Shown in pieces: positions 18,000 to 26,535 of a stretch of 64,000 nt of DNA. The translations under genes and the position numbers were made by a program. Below the pieces are notes generated by a model, which worked only from the letters and a program-made list of their open reading frames with translations, ran no database searches and had not been told where the DNA came from. Source of the stretch: an uncultured Clostridium sp. (GTDB taxonomy: Bacteria > Bacillota > Clostridia > TANB77 > CAG-508); NCBI GenBank assembly GCA_900553985.1, contig USFW01000006.1:20098-84097 (forward strand). Direction: 5' to 3'. Within the stretch, counting starts at the first letter, position 1, and every line of letters starts with the position of its first letter.

Positions 18000-18386
18000 T
18001 TATGGTAATATTTTCAATATTATTTCTAATAATGTTGATATTATTGGAATTGACATTGATATTATAATAATTTTACTTCCTAATTCTACTTTACTTGCAA
18101 TAGCTGCTTCTCCTGAGTCTTTACAAATACTAACTGCAAATTCTGATAAAAATGCTATTCCTGTTATTTTTAATAATATTGATAGAAATTGGCTATTAAT
18201 TGAAGCCTTATCAGCAATGGATTGTATTAACTTTACTATTCCTGTTAATTCGTCTATTACTAAAAATAGAATTAAAGCTCCTGCTATTAAACTTACATAA
18301 AGTACAAATTCTGGTTTATATTGTTTTAATAAAATAATTATTATTAAAGCAATTAAAGCAATTCCTATTATTTTTATAATTTCCAT
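18000..18386 (-). CDS. spoIIIAD: Stage III sporulation protein AD
   Basis: Small membrane protein of the SpoIIIA complex, 128 residues with three or four hydrophobic segments. Conserved features are KQYKPEF near residue 21, DELTG near 45, and FAVSICKDSGEAAIASKVEL at about 83-102. GGAAG precedes ATG 18386. A 152-base gap with no gene separates it from spoIIIAC, unusually wide for this operon. Confidence 0.93.
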   Translation of the reverse strand: MEIIKIIGIALIALIIIILLKQYKPEFVLYVSLIAGALILFLVIDELTGIVKLIQSIADKASINSQFLSILLKITGIAFLSEFAVSICKDSGEAAIASKVELGSKIIIISMSIPIISTLLEIILKILP

Positions 18387-18538
18387 AGATTAATCTTCCT
18401 TGTTAATAAAAACTAAATTATATTTTCTTTTTATCTCTAATAAATTTTACTGTATTTATTAATGTGCAATTTATTTTCTATCTAAATATATTTATCTTTA
18501 ATTTATATCAATAATAAATAAATTAGAGTTATTTAAAT

Positions 18539-18739
18539 TTAAAGATTAAAGATTGTCCTTACTGTATCAAATAATCCACTAATTTCTTTTATTACCATTG
18601 TTAATACTATAACTAGTCCAGCTAAGGTAGTCATCATTGCTTGGTCTTCTCTTCCAGCTCTTACTAACACTTGATGTAATACTGCTACTAATATTCCTAT
18701 TGCAGCTATTTTGAATAATAAATTTATATCCATTTTCAT
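18539..18739 (-). CDS. spoIIIAC: Stage III sporulation protein AC
   Basis: A 66-residue, two-segment membrane protein. MDINLLFKIAAIGILVAVLH and GREDQAMMTTLAGLV match the strongly conserved SpoIIIAC sequence. The ATG at 18739 follows AAGGAAGG; an upstream TTG would add 13 charged residues not seen in the family. It lies between spoIIIAB and spoIIIAD. Confidence 0.93.
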   Translation of the reverse strand: MKMDINLLFKIAAIGILVAVLHQVLVRAGREDQAMMTTLAGLVIVLTMVIKEISGLFDTVRTIFNL

Positions 18740-18837
18740 ATCATCCTTCCTTTTTTTCATCCTACATTTTAATAACAAATTTGTAAAAGTTATATTAGTT
18801 ATCTTTTTTCGTATTTTTTCCTTTTGAAATATTTTAT

Positions 18838-19348
18838 TTATATTAAAACAATTATAATTGTCATTCCTACTATTGTTCCAAGTCTACTATATAATTTTTC
18901 ATTTTTGTTTTTTTCTTCTCTTGCTTGTCTTATTTGATTTTCTAAAAATTCTCCGAGTTATTTCTATTTGACTTATTTGCCCCTCTACATCAGTTTGTCC
19001 TAACATTTTTGATAACATTGATATAGCATGAATATCTTCTTCATTTAAGTTTGTTTCTACTTCTTCAATAGTTTCTTGCCACGATTCTTCTGCTGATAGT
19101 TCATTCATTTTATACCTTGCTTTTGCAAATATTTTACTTATATTAGGAATACTATTCTTTGCTATATCATTAAAAATATCCGAAATTGGCTCATATGTAA
19201 ATTTTATCTTAGATTTAAAAATATTTAGTGCATTTTGCATTTCTTCTAATTCTTCTAATCTATATGTATATTTTTTTGATAAGAATTTTCCTATTAGTGT
19301 TGATGATATGAATATAATAACTAACATCATGTATTTTATCATTTGCAT
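18838..19348 (-). CDS. spoIIIAB: Stage III sporulation protein AB, +1 frameshift at CGG
   Basis: SpoIIIAB of the mother-cell channel. The zero frame stops at 18899 with an aberrant basic tail (RRIFRKSNKTSKRRKKQK). Skipping the C of the CGG codon at 18955-18953 gives EFLENQIRQAREEKNKNEKL and then a final membrane segment ending VGMTIIIVLI at 18838, the expected C-terminus. The joined product is 169 residues, close to the 171 of the Bacillus protein. ATG 19348 is chosen because AAAGGA lies 11 bases upstream. The rest of the operon is intact, so a simple loss of function would be odd. Confidence 0.85.
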
Positions 19349-19436
19349 TTCAAGTTCATTCCTTTCCTCTTTCGTTTTTAGATACACTTAAATTTCTTCT
19401 TATATATTGTATTCATCAAAAAAAATTTTAGAACTT

Positions 19437-20318
19437 TTATATAAATATTATTTTCTCAATTTTATTTTCTTCTATTAATTTATTTATCTGATTATTAGAT
19501 TTAACATCATCTAATGTTCTGCCATGCATTGTAAAAATACCTTTTACTCCAGAAATAATTGCTTCTTGTATTGCTTCAACATCTTCTTTTGAACCAATTT
19601 CATCACAAGCAATAATTTCTGGTGCCATTGTTCGTATTAATATTTTTATTCCTTTTGCCTTTGAAATATTTTCTATGATATCTGTTCTTATTCCTATATC
19701 ATTTTGTGGAACACCTTTATACATAGCTGCAATTTCTCCTCTTTCATCAACTACTCCACAAGTTCTTCCTTTAAAATTAATTTCATCTATTCCATTACTT
19801 AAATTTCTTATTAAATCTCTTAAAATTGTTGTTTTTCCTCGTCCTGGTGGAGAAACAATTAATGTATTATAGATATCTTGATTTTTTTCATCTATAACTT
19901 GTCCAATTATTTTGTTACTACAATTTAAAACTTGTCTTGCTATTCTAAAATTCAAGCTAGTTATATATTTTATATTTATAATCTTTTCATTTTCTACCAC
20001 TGCACTTCCTGTTATTCCTATTCTATGTCCTCCTTTTATTGTTATATATCCATTACATATTTGATTCTTATATGCATAAATTGAATTCTCACAAATTTTT
20101 TCTAATATTTGTAATATTTCTGTTTGATTTACTATATATTCTATTAATATATCTAAATTTTGTAGTTTTAAAATTATTGGTCTACCTACTCTTATACGAA
20201 TTTCCTGAATTTGTTCTTTTAATTTTTCATTTTGGCTTATTGCTTTATATAATAAACTTGAAATATTGATTGGAAAATATCTAATTATTTCTTCTATTCT
20301 AATCCCCTCCTTTAACAA
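19437..20318 (-). CDS. spoIIIAA: Stage III sporulation protein AA, secretion-type ATPase
   Basis: AAA/GspE-like ATPase thought to power the SpoIIIA channel. It has Walker A SPPGRGKTT (about residues 155-163), Walker B with ACDEIGS, and a conserved VDERGEIAA segment. The start is uncertain: there is no ATG nearby. The TTG at 20318 lies before the AAAGGAGGGG site, so translation more likely begins just after that site at an ATT or ATA codon (around 20303-20297), giving an IRIEEIIRYF-type N-terminus. First gene of the spoIIIA cluster. Confidence 0.9.
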   Translation of the reverse strand: MLKEGIRIEEIIRYFPINISSLLYKAISQNEKLKEQIQEIRIRVGRPIILKLQNLDILIEYIVNQTEILQILEKICENSIYAYKNQICNGYITIKGGHRIGITGSAVVENEKIINIKYITSLNFRIARQVLNCSNKIIGQVIDEKNQDIYNTLIVSPPGRGKTTILRDLIRNLSNGIDEINFKGRTCGVVDERGEIAAMYKGVPQNDIGIRTDIIENISKAKGIKILIRTMAPEIIACDEIGSKEDVEAIQEAIISGVKGIFTMHGRTLDDVKSNNQINKLIEENKIEKIIFI

Positions 20319-20357
20319 CTTAAAATCTCAAAACCAATATCAGTTAATTGCTAATAT

Positions 20358-20597
20358 TTTTTATTGTAGAGAAGCTGGAACTGGGTGTTAATTATAATTT
20401 TTTAGGATTTTGGACGTTCGATTAAAATGAAGATTAGAATTGGTTAGGCTTTCGAATGAGGAATGTTCACGGTACCTGAAGCATGAAGGGGTCTGAGTGA
20501 AAGAGGCTCATGAAAAGCCTTACCAATTCTTTCTGAATGGAATGAGTAGTCCAAAATCCTAAAAAATTATAATTAACACCCAGTTCCAGCGGCTACT
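20358..20597. repeat. Structured element with perfect 42-bp terminal stem, full copy
   Basis: 20374-20415 is the exact reverse complement of 20549-20590. Inside, AGAATTGGTTAGGCTTT pairs with AAAGCCTTACCAATTCT (one mismatch), enclosing a 60-base core with CGAATGAGGAATG, CACGGTACCTGAAG and GAAGGGGTCTGAGTGA. A second copy begins at 63854 with the same core but a different outer stem sequence. The element lies between spoIIIAA and the next gene, both minus strand. It has no ORF. It could be a MITE-like element or a large structured RNA; I do not recognise the family. Confidence 0.75.
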
Positions 20598-20674
20598 TAA
20601 AAAATCATTATCGAATAATCCATATCTATTGTATCTTTTTATTGAATACGAAAATTGATTCTCCCTATTCAAAC

Positions 20675-20714
20675 AAAAAAAGCCAAACTGTTTCTTGAAC
20701 AATTTGGCTTTTTT
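20675..20714 (-). terminator. Terminator after the 20770 gene
   Basis: AAAAAAGCCAAA at the left pairs with TTTGGCTTTTTT at the right through an almost complete 17-bp stem, with seven Ts on the minus strand. About 55 bases downstream of the stop of the 703-residue gene. Confidence 0.85.
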
Positions 20715-20769
20715 CCAATATGTTCACATATACTATTATATATATGCTTCACTTGGAATTTTATAACTA

Positions 20770-22881
20770 TTATTTTTTATTTACTACTACTCTATATATT
20801 AAACCTGTATCTGAATCCTTTTCAAATTCTATTTTATAATCATCTTCTACATTAATACTACTCTTCATAAGAGTTATATTTTGCTCTGTTACTTCAAACT
20901 CTTCTCCATTCAGATTAACTTCTTCTATCTTATTATTTCCTTCTACTTCATTATTATTTTGTATTGTTGTTAGTAAACCTTTTACTGTTGCTCCTTTTGA
21001 ATTTGTACTTTGATATAACTCAAACTTTGCATTAAATGTATTAACTTCTTCTTGATTTGTATTTTGTCCATTTGCATTTTGTGACAAAATATATGTTGGT
21101 ATAATATATTTTATTGGATTTTGCTCTTCTGATGCCCCTAATTCCTCCATAAATTTTGCATTAACATCTTTCCATCTTTGTTCTATTGCTGACAATAAAT
21201 TATTTATATATTCTTGGTCTTTATCATTCAATATAACTGCATTTTCTGATGTTAATCTTTCAATACTTACATTTGGTACAAATTTTACTTTATTTTCAAA
21301 CTTAGTTTCATATTGTATTTTTTCTGTTTTTTTACTTTTTTCTTCTTTTCTTTCATTTTTATCTGGCTCTTTTGTTATTTTCCCTTTATTATCTATTAAA
21401 AATTCATCACTTGTATTAATAAATGTGATTTTAAAAGTAATTTCATCTTGTTTTTCTACTTTCATATTTGTATAAAATTCATTATTACCTGAATTTAAGA
21501 TATTTTGAATATCTGTATCTGTAATTGTATCAGCGTTTTCTCCTTTTAATAGTTTTTCTGATTTTGCATCTGCAACCATAGTTTCTACTGCTGATTTTTC
21601 TTCTTCTTTTGATAATATTTTTACTTCTGAATTTAAAGTATTATCAGTATATGGAGTTTCAATTTTTAAGTTATAGCTTTCTGTTATTTCTTCTAAATCT
21701 TCTAATCCTATATATTTTATATCTAAATTAAATTTAGATAAATTGTTTTCAGAATCTTCAATTTCTAGAATTATATTATATAAAGTCTCTGATTTGTTTT
21801 CATTTTTTGATATTTCAATTTTGTTGTTTGCTGAAGTTACTAAAATTTTGTTTAATTTTCCTTTTTGAGTATATAAAGATATCTCTGTATATGTATTTTT
21901 TAGTTTATCACTTTGTTTTAACTTTTCTATGTTTTTATTTATATCACTAGATTTTAATCCTGTTGAACTTCCTAACAGCTTATAGTAATCACTTATTATG
22001 CTAAGTGTTTTATCGTCTTGTTTTAGTTTTTCTAACATTTGTATTAATATATCTCTTGTTTGCTCTCCTGTTAATTTTAGTTTATATGCTGTATTTTGAT
22101 TATCAGATATTTTAATACAATTATTTTCTTTTACCTGTTCTTTAATTATTTTTCCATAATTGTTATATATTTCTATTATGTCTTGAGCTTCTACTTTTCT
22201 ATTTTTTGCACTTTCTACTTTCTTTGATAGTTTTGTAACATCTCCCCCTGATTGTTCTTCGCCTTCTTGTTGAGCTATTTCTTGCTCTTCTCCTGCTTGT
22301 TTTTCCTCTTCTAAATTATTATTGTTATTTTTGCTTTCATCATTACTGTTATTTTGTGTTACATCATTTTCAATATTATTTTCTGTATTTACTTGTTGCT
22401 CATTTTCATTTTTTTCTTCTCTAATTGCAATAAACTTTTTTCCCACATACTTTGTTTGAATTCCTTCTGTGTTTTTATTTCTTATATATGTCATTGGAAA
22501 TTCTTGATTATTAGAGTAATTAAAGTTTATCTGCTTTTCTATATTTTGATTAGTTCTATCTGCTTTTCCTGATGTACTTATATTAAAATTTTGCACTAAT
22601 TTTAGTTCTTCTTCTAAATTAGGTATTGAAATTTTAAAGTTCATATTTCCAATTTCTTCATATGGACTTGAATTTTGCTTATTATAGTACTCTTGAAGAT
22701 TATCACTTATAAATCCATTTTTATTGCTACCTATTTGAGTAGCATATTTTATAAAGGCTTCACTTGGACTTTTTAATAAATCTGTAAAAAAGTACAAATA
22801 TGAAAATGTTCCTAATGCTATCAATATACATATTAGTATTATTAATATCACTACTTGTAATTTACTATTTTTCTTTTGCAT
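20770..22881 (-). CDS. Membrane-anchored extracellular protein of unknown function
   Basis: 703 residues. The N-terminus has a single membrane anchor (VVILIILICILIALGTFSYL) after a short Lys-rich start, so the bulk is outside the cell. A low-complexity Asn/Glu/Gln region lies at about 155-220. The remainder is rich in polar beta-strand segments and resembles DUF6583-like surface proteins of Clostridia, but I am not certain. ATG 22881 is chosen over GTG 22896 because GTGGAGGAAAA forms its binding site. It lies between yebC and the 42-bp-stem element, with its own terminator. Confidence 0.65.
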   Translation of the reverse strand: MQKKNSKLQVVILIILICILIALGTFSYLYFFTDLLKSPSEAFIKYATQIGSNKNGFISDNLQEYYNKQNSSPYEEIGNMNFKISIPNLEEELKLVQNFNISTSGKADRTNQNIEKQINFNYSNNQEFPMTYIRNKNTEGIQTKYVGKKFIAIREEKNENEQQVNTENNIENDVTQNNSNDESKNNNNNLEEEKQAGEEQEIAQQEGEEQSGGDVTKLSKKVESAKNRKVEAQDIIEIYNNYGKIIKEQVKENNCIKISDNQNTAYKLKLTGEQTRDILIQMLEKLKQDDKTLSIISDYYKLLGSSTGLKSSDINKNIEKLKQSDKLKNTYTEISLYTQKGKLNKILVTSANNKIEISKNENKSETLYNIILEIEDSENNLSKFNLDIKYIGLEDLEEITESYNLKIETPYTDNTLNSEVKILSKEEEKSAVETMVADAKSEKLLKGENADTITDTDIQNILNSGNNEFYTNMKVEKQDEITFKITFINTSDEFLIDNKGKITKEPDKNERKEEKSKKTEKIQYETKFENKVKFVPNVSIERLTSENAVILNDKDQEYINNLLSAIEQRWKDVNAKFMEELGASEEQNPIKYIIPTYILSQNANGQNTNQEEVNTFNAKFELYQSTNSKGATVKGLLTTIQNNNEVEGNNKIEEVNLNGEEFEVTEQNITLMKSSINVEDDYKIEFEKDSDTGLIYRVVVNKK

Positions 22882-22967
22882 TATATTTTCCTCCACTTTA
22901 TATGCTATCTATAATGTAAAAATAGATAAATAACTGTATCTTACTGTCATTTATCTATTTTGATTTA

Positions 22968-23687
22968 TTATTCTTCCCAGTTATGATATATATTTGCTAC
23001 ATCATCTAATTCTTCTAGTCTTTCAATTAATCTTTCCATTTTTTCAGTACCTTTTTCATCTAAAGCTACTGTTGTTGTAGGTAACATTTGTATTTCAGCT
23101 TCTAAAAATTCTAATCCAGACTCTTCTAATTTTTCTCTCACTTGTGTAAATTCTGATGGTTCTGTTGTTATTTCGTATATTTCTTCTGATGCTTGAAAAT
23201 CATCAGCTCCTGCATCTAATGCTAACATCATTAATTCATCTTCATCCATATCTGTTGAAGCTTTTTCTATGATTATTACTCCTTTTTTGTTAAACATATA
23301 TGATACACATCCTGTTGTTCCTAAATTTCCTCCTGCTTTATCAAATACATGTCTTACGTCTGCTGCTGTTCTATTTTTATTGTCAGTTGAAGCCTCTACT
23401 ATTACAGCTACTCCGTTTGGTCCATATCCTTCATATACTATTTCTTCATAGTTTTCATTACTTGTTGATGCTTTTTTTATTGCATTGTTAATTGTATCAT
23501 TTGGCATGTTTGCTGCTTTACATTTAGCTATTACATTTTTTAATTTTGAATTTCCTGCTGGGTCTGGTCCACCTTCTTTTACTGCTATTAATAGTTCTCT
23601 TCCTAATTTTGTGAATATTTTTCCTCTTGCTGCATCAGCTTTTCCTTTTTTAGCTTGTATGTTGTGCCATTTACTGTGTCCTGACAT
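22968..23687 (-). CDS. yebC: YebC/PmpR-family regulatory protein
   Basis: Members act as DNA-binding regulators or, as shown for related proteins, relieve ribosome stalling at difficult motifs. The 239-residue product has the diagnostic start MSGHSKWHNIQAKKGKADAA and the motifs GRELLIAVKEGGPDP and YEGYGPNGVAVIVEASTDN. AAAGGAGG precedes ATG 23687. It is 87 bases upstream of the anchored-protein gene on the same strand. Length and sequence are normal. A translation role is of interest in a genome that may rely on frameshifting, but that link is speculation. Confidence 0.95.
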   Translation of the reverse strand: MSGHSKWHNIQAKKGKADAARGKIFTKLGRELLIAVKEGGPDPAGNSKLKNVIAKCKAANMPNDTINNAIKKASTSNENYEEIVYEGYGPNGVAVIVEASTDNKNRTAADVRHVFDKAGGNLGTTGCVSYMFNKKGVIIIEKASTDMDEDELMMLALDAGADDFQASEEIYEITTEPSEFTQVREKLEESGLEFLEAEIQMLPTTTVALDEKGTEKMERLIERLEELDDVANIYHNWEE

Positions 23688-23869
23688 TGTTAATTCCTCC
23701 TTTTATTTATTTTCATTTATTTCAAGGTTTATACCTTATATTTCAACTTTTTCATTATTCCTAAATAGCATTTTTATGTTATTCATTTCCAAAAGTCATT
23801 AACATTATATCACACTATTTTATTTTTGTGTAGTTTTTCATAAATAAAATTTCTATATTTGTCTCACAC

Positions 23870-25127
23870 CTATTTTTCTAAATTTATATTTTTCGTTGCT
23901 ACTTTTTCTATAAAAGTTTCATCATGTTCTACAAAAATAAGTGTAGGTTTATAATTTAAAATAGCATCCTCTATTTGTTCTCTTGTTAATATATCAATAT
24001 AATTCAAAGGTTCATCCCATATATAAATATTTGCTTGTTCTGATATGCTTTTTGCAATTAAAACTTTTTTCTTTTGACCTTCACTCATATCTTGTATATT
24101 AGTATCAAAATCATCTTGTGATAAGCCCATTTTTACTAACATTGCTTTGAAAATACTTTCATCTATTTTATTTTCCCTAGCAAAAGATTTTAAATTTCCT
24201 TTTAAATCTTCTGTACTTTGTGATACATAAGATATTTTTAGATTATTTGCTACTTTAAATTCTCCATTATATTCTATCTTTTTTCCTAAAATAAGCTTTA
24301 ATATGCTTGATTTGCCTATGCCATTTTTTCCAACTATTGCAATTCTATCTCCATTATTCACTTTCTATTGTTGTTTCAGAATTATATTTTTTGCTTTTAC
24401 CTTTTTCAGCTTCATTTGACCATTTTGCAGAACTTTTAGAAGAAATTTCGAGTCTATTTATATCTTTTTGTAATCGCTCATTTTGTGCTATTTCAAAATT
24501 ATCTTGTTTATCTTTATTTTCTTTCCAAGATAAAAAATTACCTTTTCTAATTTCAATATTAGTATTATTTATAGCAATTATATGGTTCACAACTTTGTCT
24601 AGAAAATTTCTATCGTGAGATACTAATATAAAACCTTTTTTCTTTTCTAAATAATTAACTAGATTATTTCTCGTTTCTATGTCTAAATGATTTGTAGGCT
24701 CATCTATAAGTAAGAAATTATTTCCTTTTAAAAATAGACTTATTAAAAGTATTTTCATTTGTTCTCCACCACTTAATAGATTAAAGCTCCTATATAATAT
24801 CTCTGTATTAGTATTAAGCAAATTCAATTCTTTTATAATCTCCCAATCTTCAACATTAGGAGCGATTTCATTTACTATCTCTATTGACTTTCTATCTTTA
24901 TTGAGTACTTCAAAAGGAAAATAATCAACATCAACATTTTTTGATATTGTTCCTTTATATTTATATTTTCCATGCAACAACTTTAAAAATGTTGTTTTCC
25001 CTTTACCATTTCTACCAATTAAGCCTATTTTCCAATTAGTATCTATGTTAAATGATACATCTTCAAATATATTATTATAGCTTCCATCATATCCAAATGT
25101 TAAATTATTTACACTTATTAAAGACAT
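23870..25127 (-). pseudogene. Lsa-type ABC-F ATPase, broken by an internal deletion
   Basis: ABC-F proteins of the Lsa/Vga group protect ribosomes from antibiotics. The N-terminal half (from ATG 25127, GGAGGAG site) has Walker A GRNGKGKTT, signature LSGGEQMKI and Walker B FLLIDEPTNHLD. It ends ETTIESE and a stop at 24354. The second half resumes in another frame at NNGDRIAIVGKNGIGKSS with signature MSEGQKKKVLIA and DEPLNYID, ending 23870. The expected interdomain linker and the first strands of the second ABC domain, perhaps 70-80 residues, are missing. So this is a deletion plus frame change, with no CGG at the junction; likely nonfunctional. Confidence 0.8.
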
Positions 25128-25164
25128 TGCTCCTCCTATCTATACTAAAATTGTAATGTTTCTA

Positions 25165-25587
25165 TTATTTCTTCCAAGTCATTGTATATTCTATTTCATT
25201 TGTATTCTTATCTATATTTTCACTTGTAATTATAAAATTGTTTTTTTCATAAAACTTAATAGCATTTGCATTTTTCTTATATACATTTAATGTTAGGTTT
25301 TCTTTATCTTCTTTTATTTTATCTAGTAAAGATGTCCCTATTCCATTATGTTGATTATTTATATCTACAAATATCCCTTCAATATAATTATTATTTAAAC
25401 CAACAAATCCTACAATCTGTTCACCTAAAACATAAACATATATATCTGCATTTGGTAAAATATCTTTGACATATTTATAATTATTTTTCCAATATTCTTT
25501 TTCAATGAAATTATGAGTTCTTATGTTTTCATTCTCCCATATTTCCATTATAGTATTTATATCATTTTTTTCAAATTTCCTTATCAT
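25165..25587 (-). CDS. GNAT-family N-acetyltransferase
   Basis: The 140-residue protein has the GNAT plan: an N-terminal beta strand MIRKFEKNDINTIMEIWEN, the acetyl-CoA site QHNGIGTSLLDKIKED near residues 79-94, and the C-terminal VYKKNANAIKFYEKNNF segment typical of small-molecule or protein acetyltransferases. AGAGGAA precedes ATG 25587. It lies in an accessory stretch with other small enzymes. Substrate unknown. Confidence 0.85.
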   Translation of the reverse strand: MIRKFEKNDINTIMEIWENENIRTHNFIEKEYWKNNYKYVKDILPNADIYVYVLGEQIVGFVGLNNNYIEGIFVDINNQHNGIGTSLLDKIKEDKENLTLNVYKKNANAIKFYEKNNFIITSENIDKNTNEIEYTMTWKK

Positions 25588-25674
25588 ATCTCTATTCCTC
25601 TTTATTGTTTTCTTCTATATAATTTTTAGATGCTCTGATAATATTTTTGACAAGTACTTATTTAGATATTACTA

Positions 25675-26100
25675 TTATTTTAAGTATTTAAATACTTCTT
25701 CTGGATATATTTTTAATTCCTTATTTATAAACTTGTCAATATTAATCCACATTGCATCAGTTTCACAAATATCATCAATTATATGATATTTTTCCTTATA
25801 ATTTGAATCACTTATGTCAACATTATAAAATAATATCAATTCATGTGCATTTCTTCCATTATAAGTAAATATATTTTCAGATATACCTAAAAAATCTCCA
25901 ACATTAATGTCTATATTAAGTTCTTCTTTAAATTCTCGTTTTAATGCATCTTTGCTATTCTCTAAAAATTCAATACCTCCACCTATACTTCTATAAAATA
26001 TTTCATTTTTAATTTTATCATACCCTTTGCTAACTAAAATTTTGTCATCTCTTTTTACTATTCCAAGTACAATAGGTCTTATTTCCTTAAACTTATCCAT
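25675..26100 (-). CDS. NUDIX hydrolase
   Basis: Hydrolyses a nucleoside diphosphate-linked substrate. The 141-residue protein has a Nudix box at about residues 40-62, GGIEFLENSKDALKREFKEE followed by LNI, which fits Gx5Ex7REUxEExGU except that the penultimate Gly is Asn. The N-terminal strand reads RPIVLGIVKRDDKILVSKG. AAAGGAGG precedes ATG 26100. Not frameshifted. Substrate cannot be told from the sequence. Confidence 0.87.
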   Translation of the reverse strand: MDKFKEIRPIVLGIVKRDDKILVSKGYDKIKNEIFYRSIGGGIEFLENSKDALKREFKEELNIDINVGDFLGISENIFTYNGRNAHELILFYNVDISDSNYKEKYHIIDDICETDAMWINIDKFINKELKIYPEEVFKYLK

Positions 26101-26126
26101 ATGTAAATTTTACCTCCTTTACAAAT

Positions 26127-26509
26127 TTATTTTTCTAATCTCATATATAAAATTGGATAAGGATTTCCTTGTTCATCTAGTTCTGTTCTCTTATAAGTTT
26201 TAAATCCCATATATTCATAAAATCCTTTGCTATTTAGATTTTGTTCATTTACTGCTAACTCATTTACATTATAATTTTCTATTCCATAGTTTAATAATTT
26301 TTTCCTAGCCCTTTTCCTCTTTCACTATTTTTAATAAATAACATTTCAAGTTTTTTATTTTCATGTCTTACCTCATTATTCTTTCTAAATTTGTAAAATT
26401 TTCATTATATTTTAATTTCAAATTCATCTGAATAAATATCAATATATCTTCCAATTTTAATAAAATAATCTATCTTTCCATTTCGTCTTTTTTTATTTAC
26501 ATCTTCCAT
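26127..26509 (-). pseudogene. Decayed GNAT-family acetyltransferase
   Basis: From ATG 26509 the frame gives MEDVNKKRRNGKIDYFIKIG and soon two adjacent stops. The same frame continues HENKKLEMLFIKNSERGKGL with a further break in a run of six As, where one more A would restore GKKLLNYGIENYNVNELAVN and the C-terminal FYEYMGFKTYKR motif, ending at 26127. The acetyl-CoA-binding and C-terminal GNAT motifs are thus recognisable but the gene has at least two lesions. No CGG codon is involved, so it serves as a contrast to the CGG frameshifts. Confidence 0.7.
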
Positions 26510-26535
26510 TGTTCTAATTGGTAATCCTTTTATAC

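Noticed and set aside
24354..24361. ABC-F break as another programmed frameshift
   Set aside because: No CGG, and the linker plus the start of the second ABC domain are missing, so it is a deletion.
26127..26509. GNAT remnant as a frameshifted functional gene
   Set aside because: Two adjacent in-frame stops plus a homopolymer slip; no CGG.
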